Source: Verrucomicrobiota bacterium
GTDB taxonomy: Bacteria; Verrucomicrobiota; Verrucomicrobiia; Opitutales; Opitutaceae
NCBI GenBank assembly: GCA_030601755.1
Contig: JAUWBF010000015.1
Coordinates: 1-51,198, forward strand
Reading direction: 5' to 3'
Length of the DNA: 51,198 bases
Part shown: in pieces, positions 8,556-17,731 of the stretch
Layout of the letters: every line of letters begins with the position of its first letter
How positions within the stretch are numbered: position 1 is the first letter of the stretch
Notes under the pieces: generated by a model
Told to the model about the DNA's origin: nothing
The model's database searches: none
The model's input: only the letters and a program-made list of their open reading frames with translations
Position numbers and translations under genes: made by a program

Positions 8556-9685
8556 TGGTTTTTGGATACGACGGCCACGTGGGTCTCGCCCATCGCGAGG
8601 ATGCGGGCGCCGGGCGCGAGGGAGTCGACGCCGGCGTCCCAGCCCGCGTCGCGGAAGACGGCGGGCGCGGCCAGCAGCAGGTCGATCTTGGGCACGATGC
8701 GGGCGGGCTGGCCGAGACGCAGCACCAGGTCCATGACGACCTGACCGCCGGCGAGCGGACGGGCGAAAGCGCGCTGCTCCTCGGGGAAACGGAACACGTA
8801 GACCAGTTCCTCGCGGCCGGCGACGTCCTGGGTGAGCTGCCGGTCGTAGACGGCCTGCAGGCCGGCGCGGCCGAAGCGCGCGTGGCGCAGCACCAGCGCG
8901 GCGGGTTCGAGCAACCGCCACTCGGCGCGCCGCAGGGGCACGCGGGCCTCGATCACCGAAAAGTCGCGCAGCAACGCGAGGTCGGCGCCGAGCGGCACGC
9001 GCAGCGGGCGGCCGTCGGCGGGCGGCGGCGGGATGAGCGTGAGCTCGCCGGCGAAGGGCATCGCGAGGCGGAACTCGCCGAGGCGTCGTTGGAAGTCGAG
9101 CTCCTGCGCGCGGATTTTCAGGTCGAGGGCGCGGAGCTCAAGTTCGCGTTCGCGCTCGGTGCCGGAGAAACGCAGCACCTCGTCGACCAGCGCGAGTTGC
9201 GCGCGCAGGCGCTTGGCGACGGCGGTGACCTCGTCCGTGCCGGCGGTGCCGAGCGTCTCGTTGGCGTAGAGTTCGGCGAGGGCCGGGTCGGCGGCGATGC
9301 GTTCGAGCATGCCGGCCTGACGCTCGAGTTCGGCGCGGCGTTCGGCGAGTTCGCCGGCGGTGCGGGCCAGGTCGAGCGCGAGTCGGGGCTGCTCCTTTTC
9401 CTCGAGCAGGGCGCGGGCGAGGGCGACGGCCTCGCCCTCCAGCTTCAGGCGCTCGGGGTCGAACTCGCCCCAGACCGTGCCCTCGGCGAGGCGGCTGCCG
9501 GCGGGCGGCAGGTCGAGCGTGAGCAGGCCGTCGGTGGGCGACTTGACGCGCACGCTGCGGATGGGCTGCACATCGGCGGGCAGGGCGGCGAGCACGAGGT
9601 CGGACGACTCGGGATAACGCGCGAGGTCGAAGGCGGCGAGCGGCCCGACGAGTGGCACGATCAACAAAAGAAACAGCGTTCGCAT
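8552..9685 (-). CDS. Periplasmic adaptor (membrane fusion) protein of the exporter
   Basis: A 377-residue protein with a cleavable-looking signal at 1-18 (MRTLFLLLIVPLVGPLAAF). It has a short lipoyl-like segment (VKSPTDGLLTLDLPPAGSRL), a long helical hairpin rich in Glu, Arg, Ala and Leu (about 80-190), and a returning barrel portion (AMPFAGELTLIP). This order fits HlyD/MacA-like adaptors, which bridge an inner-membrane pump and an outer-membrane factor. It lies 12 bases downstream of the outer-membrane-factor gene and overlaps the ATPase gene. Similarity to any named adaptor is weak by eye, so only the general role is claimed. Confidence 0.75.
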   Translation of the reverse strand: MRTLFLLLIVPLVGPLAAFDLARYPESSDLVLAALPADVQPIRSVRVKSPTDGLLTLDLPPAGSRLAEGTVWGEFDPERLKLEGEAVALARALLEEKEQPRLALDLARTAGELAERRAELERQAGMLERIAADPALAELYANETLGTAGTDEVTAVAKRLRAQLALVDEVLRFSGTERERELELRALDLKIRAQELDFQRRLGEFRLAMPFAGELTLIPPPPADGRPLRVPLGADLALLRDFSVIEARVPLRRAEWRLLEPAALVLRHARFGRAGLQAVYDRQLTQDVAGREELVYVFRFPEEQRAFARPLAGGQVVMDLVLRLGQPARIVPKIDLLLAAPAVFRDAGWDAGVDSLAPGARILAMGETHVAVVSKNQ

Positions 9686-9697
9686 GGACGTGGGTGG

Positions 9698-11029
9698 TTA
9701 GCGGGCGGTGTCGGCGGTCTCCCACTCGGGGTGTTCCCAGCGGGATTCGTCGAGGATCCAGAAGAGGTGTTCGAGGCGGGCGCGTTCGAGCACGAGGGTG
9801 GTGCGTTGTTCGTCGAGCCGCAGGAGGCGGTCGAGGTTTTGGCGCACGGCCTCGGGCGACTGCGTGAGGGGCAGGGCGCGGAGGTTTTCGAGGCGGATCT
9901 CGGCGATGCCGAGGCGGCGCGAGGTGAGGGCGAGGGCGTCGCGGGCGGCGGCGAGTCGCTGGAGCGTTTGGTCGAGCTGGTCCTGCATGCGCGCGAACTG
10001 GAGGTCGCGGGCGCGGCGGGTCTCGCGGAGCTGGCGCGCGATGTTGCCCTGGATGTCGATGGGCACGGAGGTGGTGGCGGTGAACAGGACCTGGTCCACG
10101 TCCCACGAGGTGGTGGCGCCGCCGTTGTTTTGGTAGAGGGGCGGGCTGGTGAGGCTGAGGCGGATGTCGGGCCAGTATTGCAGCTTCACGCCGCGTTCGC
10201 GCAGGTGCATCGCCTCGATGTCGAGGGCCTGGAGCCGGCGGAAAAGTTCGCCGTAGCGGGTGGTGTCGGCGAAGTCGGGCGGGTTGGTCGCGTAGTCGAG
10301 CGCTGGCAGGTCGGCGAGGTCGGGTTGCCAGAGCGCGGAGTCGTCGCCGATGAGCTGGGAGAGGGCGAGCTGGAGGGCGTCGGCCTCGGTGCGCAGCGAG
10401 TAGAGGAGCGACTCGCGCTCGATGCCGCGGGGATCGGCCTCGAGGCCGGCCAGCGCGGAGGCGCCGGGTTCCCATTGCAGCGAGGCGAGCAGGCCGCGTC
10501 GGCGGGCGGCGAGCAGCTCGGCGCGGAGGAAGGCCTCGCGCAACTGGACGACGAGTTCGCGTTCCTTGAGTTCATACGACCAGCGGGCGCGAATCAGCTC
10601 GAGCTCGGCGGAATAGCGGCGCAGGCGCAGCTGGATGAGGCCGGGGAGGTTGACGTAGGCGAAAGCCGAATACGCGAGGTCGCTGCGCGAGAGGTTGCCG
10701 AGGTCGGTGACCGAGCGGGAGAGGTTGGCGGTGAGGTTGGCGCCGGGCAGCAGGTCCTTGAGGACCTGGCGGCGGTTTTCCTCGGCGGAGACGATGCCGA
10801 GCCGGGCGGCGCGCAGCTCGAGGTTGTGCTCGCGCAGGGAGGCGAGGGCGGCGGTGAAGGCGAGGGGCGCGGGCTCGCGGGCGGCGGCGCGGGCGGAGGC
10901 TTCGCGATAGGCCTCGGCGCGATCGGCTTCGCGCACGGCGAGGCGGGCGGAGGGGGATTGGCAGGCCGCGAGCGCGAGGGCGGCGAAGGCGGCGCTGGCC
11001 GGGAGGCGGAGACGCTGGAGGAGGGTCAC
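9698..11029 (-). CDS. TolC-like outer-membrane efflux lipoprotein
   Basis: A 443-residue outer-membrane factor. The N-terminus ends in a lipobox LAAC (Cys at residue 23), so it should be lipid-anchored like NodT/OprM. Two long coiled, Ala/Leu/Arg-rich stretches (about 55-200 and 270-420) match the internal duplication of TolC proteins. The start must be the GTG at 11029 to keep the signal peptide; no ATG is available. No clear Shine-Dalgarno sequence precedes it, and a strong hairpin ends only 10 bases upstream. It begins the four-gene exporter unit (OMF, adaptor, ATPase, permease). Confidence 0.82.
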   Translation of the reverse strand: MTLLQRLRLPASAAFAALALAACQSPSARLAVREADRAEAYREASARAAAREPAPLAFTAALASLREHNLELRAARLGIVSAEENRRQVLKDLLPGANLTANLSRSVTDLGNLSRSDLAYSAFAYVNLPGLIQLRLRRYSAELELIRARWSYELKERELVVQLREAFLRAELLAARRRGLLASLQWEPGASALAGLEADPRGIERESLLYSLRTEADALQLALSQLIGDDSALWQPDLADLPALDYATNPPDFADTTRYGELFRRLQALDIEAMHLRERGVKLQYWPDIRLSLTSPPLYQNNGGATTSWDVDQVLFTATTSVPIDIQGNIARQLRETRRARDLQFARMQDQLDQTLQRLAAARDALALTSRRLGIAEIRLENLRALPLTQSPEAVRQNLDRLLRLDEQRTTLVLERARLEHLFWILDESRWEHPEWETADTAR

Positions 11030-11067
11030 AAAGTCAAAAGCCCTCCGCGTCGGGTGACGCGGAGGGC
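11030..11067 (-). terminator. Intrinsic terminator after the large lipoprotein gene
   Basis: GCCCTCCGCGTC (11051-11040 on the minus strand) and GACGCGGAGGGC (11067-11056) form a 12-bp stem. It is followed on the minus strand by TTTTGACTTT. It separates the lipoprotein gene from the exporter genes but leaves only about 10 bases before the GTG of the TolC-like gene. Confidence 0.85.
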
Positions 11068-11099
11068 GGTCGGGTGCCGGTTGTCTTGAGGCGGGACGA

Positions 11100-12305
11100 T
11101 CAGCGCGGGATCTCCACGTCGAGGGTGTAGGTGACTTGGGTGGTCCGCGTGCCGGTGCGAACGGAGTAGATGGTGAGCGAGACGGGGAGCTCGTTGCCGT
11201 CCTTGGCGATGGTGATGGTGTCGGAGACGGCGGGGGTGTCGGTCGGGCGAATCTGGAGGTAGGTCGAGGACGCGGCGTTGCTGTTGGAGAAGTTGAACAC
11301 GCCGAAGAGGTCGGGGCTGAGCAGGTCGCCGTTGTTGGAGAAGCTGATGTTGATGGTCTGGCCCATGGTGAGCTCCTGGACGGCGAGGTGGGCGCCGTCG
11401 GGCAAGGTGTCGGGGCCGGTGACGCCGGTGACGGTGGCGTTGAAGCCGCCGCCGACGTAGCCGCCGTTTTGGCCGATGCCGAGGCTGTTGTAACCGCCGT
11501 CGCCGCCGCCGGAGCCGTCGCGGTCGTTGTATTGGCCGTAGAAGGCGATGGACGGGGCGGAGTAGGGGCCCTGGACGTTGATTTCGTTGAGGCCGCCGTT
11601 CACGGCCTCGGAGACGGCCCACCAGATGTTGCCGTCCTTGAAGATCCACTCGAAGGGATTGTCGTTGTAGTGGATGGGATTGGTGAGGGTGCGGCCGTCG
11701 AAGGAGAGGGTGCGGGCGCCGATGGTGAAGGTGGTGACGGTGCCGTCGGCGGGGACGCCGGTGATGGGCGAGGTGTCGCTGATGTGGAAGGTGAGCTCGT
11801 AGGTGCCCTGCATGCCGGCGGGGATGTCGGGAGCGCGCGATTCGCCGGAGCCGCCACCGCCGTCGGCGGGCGGTTGATAGGCGGCGAGGGAGCCGGTGAC
11901 GCTGACGGGGTAGCTTTGGCCGCCGGAGCGGGCGGTGAAGCCGGTGACGTTGGCGCCGGAGCGGCGGAAGTTGGAGATTTCCAACACGAGCGGCGAGCCC
12001 ACGCCGTCGAGGGTGAGCGTGAGGGTGCCGGCGGTGAAGGTGGCGTTGGGCGTGTAGGTGTAGGTGCCGTTGATGGCGGGGTTGGCGGCGGGGAAGGGAG
12101 TGCCGGCCTCGTCGTTGAAGTAGGTGAGGGTGCTCGCGGTCAGGAAGTTGACCGTGGGGTTGAAGGATATGGAGGTGCCGGCGAAGGCGGAGGCGGCGGC
12201 GGGGCCGGCGGGAGCGGAGCTGTCGCCGCCTCCGCAACCGGAGATGGCGAGGGTGAGGATGCCGGCGGTAAGGATGGCACCGAGCTGTTTTAGATATGCT
12301 TTCAT
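11100..12305 (-). CDS. Secreted lipoprotein of unknown function
   Basis: A 401-residue protein with a classical lipoprotein signal: MKAYLKQLGAILTAG, then AISGC with the Cys at residue 24 and a Gly/Ser/Ala linker. The rest is Thr-, Gly-, Asn- and Ser-rich and looks all-beta, with no catalytic motif I recognise. A Gly/Asp run near residue 155 (PPADGGGGSG) splits it into two halves, each with NxT-rich beta segments. Such proteins are common in Verrucomicrobiota as surface or periplasmic lipoproteins. It has its own terminator, and the exporter genes follow on the same strand, so a link is possible but unproven. Confidence 0.7.
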   Translation of the reverse strand: MKAYLKQLGAILTAGILTLAISGCGGGDSSAPAGPAAASAFAGTSISFNPTVNFLTASTLTYFNDEAGTPFPAANPAINGTYTYTPNATFTAGTLTLTLDGVGSPLVLEISNFRRSGANVTGFTARSGGQSYPVSVTGSLAAYQPPADGGGGSGESRAPDIPAGMQGTYELTFHISDTSPITGVPADGTVTTFTIGARTLSFDGRTLTNPIHYNDNPFEWIFKDGNIWWAVSEAVNGGLNEINVQGPYSAPSIAFYGQYNDRDGSGGGDGGYNSLGIGQNGGYVGGGFNATVTGVTGPDTLPDGAHLAVQELTMGQTINISFSNNGDLLSPDLFGVFNFSNSNAASSTYLQIRPTDTPAVSDTITIAKDGNELPVSLTIYSVRTGTRTTQVTYTLDVEIPR

Positions 12306-12605
12306 TTACGATTTATTAGCTATTATGGGTCAGTGGGTTGGCTTAAATCTCTAGCAGAGGTGGCCATTGTGGTAACTCTATCAGGCTCAATATCCTCGGG
12401 GTATCCCCTGTTCGCGGTATATGCGAACGGGTGGCGATATAATCGCTTCGGGGTGTTCAATCTGACAAAGCATCCTTGATGTAATTAGGTATAAGCCCCT
12501 ACCTCTTGAGACAAGAAAGAGTTGGTAATACCTCGATGAAAGATCGCTCATGAGTCCTCGTTTTTGTTTTTGGCCCGCCGGTTCGTCCATGGGGGACCCG
12601 GGACG
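12306..12605. other. Divergent intergenic region, AT-richer than its surroundings
   Basis: The 300 bases separate the lipoprotein gene (minus) and the sensor kinase gene (plus). The region is visibly less GC-rich than the genes. It holds a short hairpin GTTCGC-7-GCGAAC near 12410-12428 and a TATAAT hexamer at 12438-12443 inside GCGATATAATCGC. No convincing -35 box is found at the right distance, so no promoter is claimed. I see no gene in it. Confidence 0.5.
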
Positions 12606-14765
12606 ATGATGCGCCGGTGGTTATTGCCGGGCCGCCTGTTGGTCGTCGCGGTGCTTTATGCGTTTTTGGTGGCCGGGAGTATGATCCATTTGGCGGCAAA
12701 CCGGCCATGGTTGGGCTTGCGATTCGTCTATGACGGGGTGACGGGCGCGGCCCGGGTGGTTTCCGCGGAGGGGCCCGGTGTCGGCGTGCCGACGGGAACT
12801 GCGATACGTGAGATCAGAGCCGGCGAGGAGCGCATGGAGCTGAGAGCCGACGACTTCATCCTGGAGACGGACGGGGCCTTGCAGACGTATGACCTCTACG
12901 AGGAATTCCTGAGACGTCAGTCCGCCTTGGCGGAGATTCAGGACTTCGCGGAAGTCGTCTTGGTCGACGCGGAGGGGGGCGAGTGGCCCGTGCGTCCGGA
13001 AAAAGAGCGACCGGTCTCGTCCCTGCCGGTCGAGTTCTGGGTGCAGGTCGCCGTGGGCGTGGTCGCCTGGCTGATCTGCGCGGGCGTATGGGTCTTTCGT
13101 CGATCCGATCCGAGCGCGGGTTATCTTTTGCTGAGCGGATGGGCCACGGCGACCTTCGCTCCCTTCGCGGCGGTGTATTCGACGCGCGAGCTGGCGTTGC
13201 CCGGCGAGTTGTTTCGCTGGCTGACCGACCTGAACTTCATGGGCGGCAGTCTGTTCGCGGGGGCGCTGGTGGCGCTGTTGACGTGTTATCCGCGCCGGGT
13301 GGGGCCGCGCTGGGTGGGCTGGGTCGCGGTGTTGATGCAGCTGGCCTGGTTCGTCGCGCAGGAGGTCGGCGCCTTCGAATCGATGGTGATGGCGCGGCGG
13401 CTTCTGGTGATGATCGCGCTGGCCGCGACCTTCGTGCTCGCGGTTATCCAGTGGCGGGGCACGCGGCGCGACCCGGTGGGGCGGGCGGCGCTGCGCTGGT
13501 TACTGCTGTCGTGGCTGATGGGGTCGGCGGTATTTGTTTTGTTGATACTGCTGCCGCAGATGTTCGGCGTGGATACGTCGGCGATGCAGGGCTACGCGTT
13601 CCTGCTTTTCCTCTTGGTGTATGTGGGGTTGGCGTTCGGCATCTTGCGTTTCCGGCTGTTCGGCCTCGACGAATGGTGGGTGCGGATCGCGGCCTGGCTG
13701 GGCGCGCTGGCCTTGCTGGTGGTGCTGGACCTGCTGTTCCTGATGGGACTCGGCCTGTCCGCAGGCATGTCGATGAGCCTGACTCTGGTGATCTGCGGCC
13801 TGTTGTGGCTGCCGTTGCGCGGGTGGCTGTCGGGGTTGTTCATCCCGAAGGCGGCGGGCAGCCGGCAGGGCGCTTTCAAGGCGGTGGTCGACGTGGCCCT
13901 GTCGCCGCGCACGGAGGACCGCATGGCCCTGTGGAGCGAGTGCCTGCGTGGTGCCTTTGACGCGCTCCATGTGGAGCCGGCGGAAGACGCGGGCGCGGCC
14001 GTGCGCCTGGAAGACGATGGCCTGAGCCTGTGCCTGCCGGCGGTCGGCGATGTCGGCGGCGTGAGACTGAAGTATGCCCGTGGCGGTCGCGCGCTGTTCG
14101 CCCCGCGTGACGTCGAGTCCGCGAACGGTCTCGTGGACATGCTCAGGCACGTGATCGAGAGTCGCCACGCCTATGAACGGGGAGTTCGGGTGGAACGCGA
14201 CCGCATCGCGCGCGACATCCATGACAACATCGGCGCGCAATTGCTGAGCGCACTGCACAGCCGCGAGGCCGACCGGCGCGAGGAGGCCTTGCGGGGAGCG
14301 CTGGCCGATTTGCGGGGCATCATCAACGACGCCTCCAATCCGGGGCTGCGATTGGACGAGGCGCTGGCCGACCTGCGTCACGAGACCGCCGACCGCGTGG
14401 AGGCCGCCGGGCTCGCGCTGGAGTGGACGGCCGGGGACGACTACGACGGGGAGGTGATGCCGGCGAAGGTTCTGCACGCGTTGCGTCCGCTGATCCGCGA
14501 GGCCGTCAGCAACGCGCTCAAGCATGCGCGCGCCTCGCGGATCTGCGTGCGCGTGCGCCGCGAGGCGACCGCGGTGGCGGTCGAGGTCGAGGACGACGGA
14601 GTCGGATTTGATCCCGCGGCCGTCCGACGTGGCAACGGGCTGGGCAACATGCAGGCGCGGACCGCGTTGCTGAACGGCAGCGCCCACTGGTCTCCGGGGG
14701 CGGGTGGAAAAGGCGCGCGAGCAACCTTTATCTTGCCGCTGAAATCATCCAAAAAGGTGTCATGA
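12606..14765 (+). CDS. Multi-pass sensor histidine kinase, NarL/ComP-like
   Basis: A 719-residue kinase. Layout: helix 1 (about 5-24), an outside loop of some 100 residues with a PDZ-like pattern (GTAIREIRAGEERMEL, DDFILETDG), then about nine membrane helices to around 420. A cytoplasmic HisKA_3 region has DIHDNIGAQLLSALH (H539), and the ATPase domain shows EAVSNALKHA, DDGVGFD and GNGLGNMQAR. Bacillus ComP has the same overall order. ATG 12606 was chosen because GGGGGA stands 10 bases upstream; an in-frame TTG at 12564 is possible. The stop overlaps the regulator start by ATGA, so the two are co-translated and surely partners. The signal is unknown. Confidence 0.88.
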   Translation: MMRRWLLPGRLLVVAVLYAFLVAGSMIHLAANRPWLGLRFVYDGVTGAARVVSAEGPGVGVPTGTAIREIRAGEERMELRADDFILETDGALQTYDLYEEFLRRQSALAEIQDFAEVVLVDAEGGEWPVRPEKERPVSSLPVEFWVQVAVGVVAWLICAGVWVFRRSDPSAGYLLLSGWATATFAPFAAVYSTRELALPGELFRWLTDLNFMGGSLFAGALVALLTCYPRRVGPRWVGWVAVLMQLAWFVAQEVGAFESMVMARRLLVMIALAATFVLAVIQWRGTRRDPVGRAALRWLLLSWLMGSAVFVLLILLPQMFGVDTSAMQGYAFLLFLLVYVGLAFGILRFRLFGLDEWWVRIAAWLGALALLVVLDLLFLMGLGLSAGMSMSLTLVICGLLWLPLRGWLSGLFIPKAAGSRQGAFKAVVDVALSPRTEDRMALWSECLRGAFDALHVEPAEDAGAAVRLEDDGLSLCLPAVGDVGGVRLKYARGGRALFAPRDVESANGLVDMLRHVIESRHAYERGVRVERDRIARDIHDNIGAQLLSALHSREADRREEALRGALADLRGIINDASNPGLRLDEALADLRHETADRVEAAGLALEWTAGDDYDGEVMPAKVLHALRPLIREAVSNALKHARASRICVRVRREATAVAVEVEDDGVGFDPAAVRRGNGLGNMQARTALLNGSAHWSPGAGGKGARATFILPLKSSKKVS

Positions 14766-15397
14766 ACCGAATCCTTTTGGTCGAAGACATGCCCGAGGAG
14801 CGGAGCCGTCTGGCTGCGGTCAGCCGCGCGGCCTTCCCCGATGCCGTCGTCGACGACGTCGGCACGCGCCGGCAGGCGATCGAATTGAGCGCCGGGCAGG
14901 CCCACGGATTGGCCTTGGTGGACATGGGGCTCCCGGATGGATCTGGAGTGGATGTGCTGAGGGAACTGCGCTCGCTTTGTCCGGACATCGTGTGCGTGGT
15001 GGTCACGGTCATGGGTGACGACGCGAGCATTGTGACAGCCCTGTCGGCCGGCGCGCATGGCTATCTGCTCAAGGAGCAGGCGGACGAGGTGTTGATCCGG
15101 CTGCTCAGGCAGATCAACGACGGCGTGCCTCCGCTCTCCCCGTCGGTCGCCCGCCGGATCATGGATCATTTTCGGCTCACGGGACCCTGTGAATGCCCCG
15201 AGGCCTCCAAGCTCACCGCGCGCGAAACGGAGGTGCTGGGCTTGGTCGCCCGCGGTCTGCGCATCGCGGACGCTGCCGTGGCCTTGGGCGTGGCGGAAGG
15301 CACCGTGGCCAGCCATGTGAAGTCCATCTATCGCAAGCTCAACATCGGCTCGCGCGCGGAGGCCGCGTTGCACGCCGCGCGCATGGGGCTGCTCTAG
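14762..15397 (+). CDS. Two-component response regulator, NarL/LuxR family
   Basis: A 211-residue DNA-binding regulator. The receiver domain (1-120) carries the acidic pair ED at 8-9, the phosphorylated D54 in LALVDMGLPDGSG and the K of YLLKEQ. The C-terminal LuxR-type helix-turn-helix is LTARETEVLGLVARGL, then GTVASHVKSIYRKL. It overlaps the kinase gene by four bases and should be activated by it. Targets are not visible: the next gene is convergent, and the nearest gene on the other side is the divergent lipoprotein gene at 11100-12305. Confidence 0.93.
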   Translation: MNRILLVEDMPEERSRLAAVSRAAFPDAVVDDVGTRRQAIELSAGQAHGLALVDMGLPDGSGVDVLRELRSLCPDIVCVVVTVMGDDASIVTALSAGAHGYLLKEQADEVLIRLLRQINDGVPPLSPSVARRIMDHFRLTGPCECPEASKLTARETEVLGLVARGLRIADAAVALGVAEGTVASHVKSIYRKLNIGSRAEAALHAARMGLL

Positions 15398-15454
15398 GCG
15401 GCAGACGATGCTGAGCGGAAGGGCCTGTGCCCAACGGCGGCGCGGGCCGATTGA

Positions 15455-17659
15455 TCACATCGCCCGCAGATGCCACTGCACGCTGTGAAAATCACCCAGC
15501 GCGACCGGCACGGGCAGGCCGGCGTGCATGAGCACGTCGCCGGCGACGCATGTCTCGGTGTCGCCGCGACGCACGCGGTAGGTCTTGCTCGGGTCGAGTC
15601 CGCGGAGCTTGAGACGAGCGCAGGGCGCGTTGGGTTCGGCCAGCACGGTCACGTGCGTGACGAGCGCCTCGGCCTTGTCCGTCGACACGATCATCCAGGC
15701 GGTCTCCTGCGAATCGTAGGGGCTCTTCAGCCGGTAAAGATCGCCGCTCATCAGCAGGCCGCGGACCTGCTTGTAGAAGGTCGTCTGACGTCTGACCTCG
15801 GCCTTCTCGTCGTCGGTCATCGCGCCGAGATCGAGCTCATAGCCGAAGGTGCCGGTGAAGGCGACGTCGCCACGCGTGCGCAGCGGCGTGACGCGGCCGA
15901 CCTGGTGGTTGGGCACGGCCGACACGTGCGCCGCCATCGTGCTGAACGGATAGGCGAGGCTGGTGCCGTATTGGATGCGCAGCCGTTGGATGGCGTCGGA
16001 GTCGTCGCTGGTCCAGATCTGCGGGAAATAGGCCAGGATGCCCGGATCGAAGCGCCCGCCGCCGCCCGAGCAGCCCTCGAAGAGGATGTGCGGGAAGTCG
16101 CGCGTGAACCGGCCCATCAATTCGTAGAGCCCAAGCACGAAGCGGTGCGCGGTCTCCTGCTGGCGATCGGCGGGCAAGGCGGCCGAGCCGACCTCGGTGA
16201 GGTGGCGGTTCATGTCCCACTTCACGTAGGTGATGGGCGTCTCGCGCAGGATCTTTGAGACGCTTTCGTAAATGGCCTCGCGCACCTCGGCGCGGGAAAA
16301 ATCGAGCACCAGCTGCTGGCGTCCCTCGGTGCGCGGGCGACCGGGCACGTGGATGCACCAGTCGGGGTGCGCGCGGTGGAGTTCGCTTTCGACCGAGATC
16401 ATCTCGGGCTCGAACCACAGGCCGAACTCGACGCCGCGGGCCTTGATGCGTTCGGCGAGATCGGTGAGGCCGCCCGGCAGTTTCTTGCGGTCGACGAACC
16501 AATCGCCGAGCGACGTGTGGTCGTTGTCGCGTTTGCCGAACCAGCCGTCGTCGAGCACGAACAACTCCACGCCAAGCTCGGCGCCGGCGGTGGCGATGGC
16601 CTCGAGCTTGGCCGCGTCGAAGTTGAAATACGTGGCCTCCCAGTTGTTGACGAGAATGGGCCGCTCGCGGTCGCGCCACGCGGCCGGCAGCAGGTGACGG
16701 CGATAAAATCGGTGCAGCGCGCGCGACATGCCGCCAAGACCGTCGGCCGAGTAAACGAGCACCGCCTCGGGCGTCTGGAACGCGTCGCCGGGCGCGAGTC
16801 GCCACGCGAAGTCGAACGGATTGATGCCGATCTGCGCGCGCGTGCAGGCGAACTGGTCGAGCTCGGCCTGCGCGAGAAAGTTGCCGCTGTAAACGAGGTT
16901 GAATGCACGCACCTCGCCGTGCTCCTCGTCGGCCCCGCGCTCGGCGAGCGCGATGAAGGGGCTGTGCTGATGACTGCTGGTGCCGCGCCGGCTGTCGACC
17001 GCCTGCACGCCCGGCCGCAGCTTGGAAAAATGCGCGTCGCGTTCCCGCGCCCATGCGCCGGAGAGCTGGATGAACTCATGTCCGGCGACGTCGGTGTCGA
17101 AGTCCACCGACGCCGACAACGCGCGCCGGATCTCCAGCGGCGCCGTGCCCGCGTTGACGATGCGCGCTGAGCGCGTGATCACCGGATGGTCGTTGAAAAC
17201 CGTGTAGAGCAGCTCCACGCGCAGGCCGATGAGTTTGTCCTCCAGCGTGATGGTCAACGTGTCCGCCGCGTCGCTTGACTCGATATGGGTCGAGGGCAGG
17301 CCGTCGAGCGCGGGTTTGCCGGCCTCGATGCGATGCCCCGCGTAGCGCAGCGACACGATGCGCGAGCCGTCGGTCGGCTGAAAAACCTCCAGCGCGGGCT
17401 GACGAAAATCGGAGCTGCCGTGGGTCGGGTATTCCTGCGGGAGCGTGTCGAGGCTGACGCCCTTGGGAGCGCCGGCCAGCGTCGGGCTGAACGCGCGGTC
17501 CAGCACGCGGCAATGGTCGACGCCGTCCAGCGGGCCGCCGAGCGCGGAGCCCCAGTAGAGGTGGAGCAGCACGCCGTGCTCGGAAATTTTCAGGACGTAG
17601 GTGGACGCGCCGGCCTGCAAAACAAACAGGGAACGGTCCTCGATATGACGGATGGACAT
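15455..17659 (-). CDS. Alpha-galactosidase, glycoside hydrolase family 36
   Basis: A 734-residue enzyme of the usual GH36 length. It would release terminal alpha-galactose from raffinose-type oligosaccharides or plant galactosides. The nucleophile is D482 in YVKWDMNRHL. The acid/base aspartate is D552 or D553 in IWTSDDSDAI, about 70 residues later as in the family. Other GH36 stretches are FVLDDGWFG, GLWFEPEMIS and EGCSGGGGRFDPG. No signal peptide is seen, so it is probably cytoplasmic and needs a transporter encoded elsewhere. The start was set at ATG 17659 (MSIRHIEDRS); an in-frame ATG at 17689 adds ten Pro/Ser residues. Confidence 0.93.
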   Translation of the reverse strand: MSIRHIEDRSLFVLQAGASTYVLKISEHGVLLHLYWGSALGGPLDGVDHCRVLDRAFSPTLAGAPKGVSLDTLPQEYPTHGSSDFRQPALEVFQPTDGSRIVSLRYAGHRIEAGKPALDGLPSTHIESSDAADTLTITLEDKLIGLRVELLYTVFNDHPVITRSARIVNAGTAPLEIRRALSASVDFDTDVAGHEFIQLSGAWARERDAHFSKLRPGVQAVDSRRGTSSHQHSPFIALAERGADEEHGEVRAFNLVYSGNFLAQAELDQFACTRAQIGINPFDFAWRLAPGDAFQTPEAVLVYSADGLGGMSRALHRFYRRHLLPAAWRDRERPILVNNWEATYFNFDAAKLEAIATAGAELGVELFVLDDGWFGKRDNDHTSLGDWFVDRKKLPGGLTDLAERIKARGVEFGLWFEPEMISVESELHRAHPDWCIHVPGRPRTEGRQQLVLDFSRAEVREAIYESVSKILRETPITYVKWDMNRHLTEVGSAALPADRQQETAHRFVLGLYELMGRFTRDFPHILFEGCSGGGGRFDPGILAYFPQIWTSDDSDAIQRLRIQYGTSLAYPFSTMAAHVSAVPNHQVGRVTPLRTRGDVAFTGTFGYELDLGAMTDDEKAEVRRQTTFYKQVRGLLMSGDLYRLKSPYDSQETAWMIVSTDKAEALVTHVTVLAEPNAPCARLKLRGLDPSKTYRVRRGDTETCVAGDVLMHAGLPVPVALGDFHSVQWHLRAM

Positions 17660-17731
17660 GGAGGGAAGTGGGTGGGGCGGGGACGGCAAGTCGACGCCCG
17701 GACCCTCCAGGCTGTCAGTCCATTAAATGTT

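Noticed and set aside
12438-12443. TATAAT as the promoter of the kinase gene
   Set aside because: No acceptable -35 hexamer stands 16-18 bases upstream, and the motif lies within a short inverted repeat, so the call is too weak.
12387-12590. 67-codon minus-strand frame upstream of the sensor kinase, considered as a possible signal peptide gene
   Set aside because: It overlaps the kinase 5' region, has no secretion signal or processing motif and no ribosome site; nothing supports translation.
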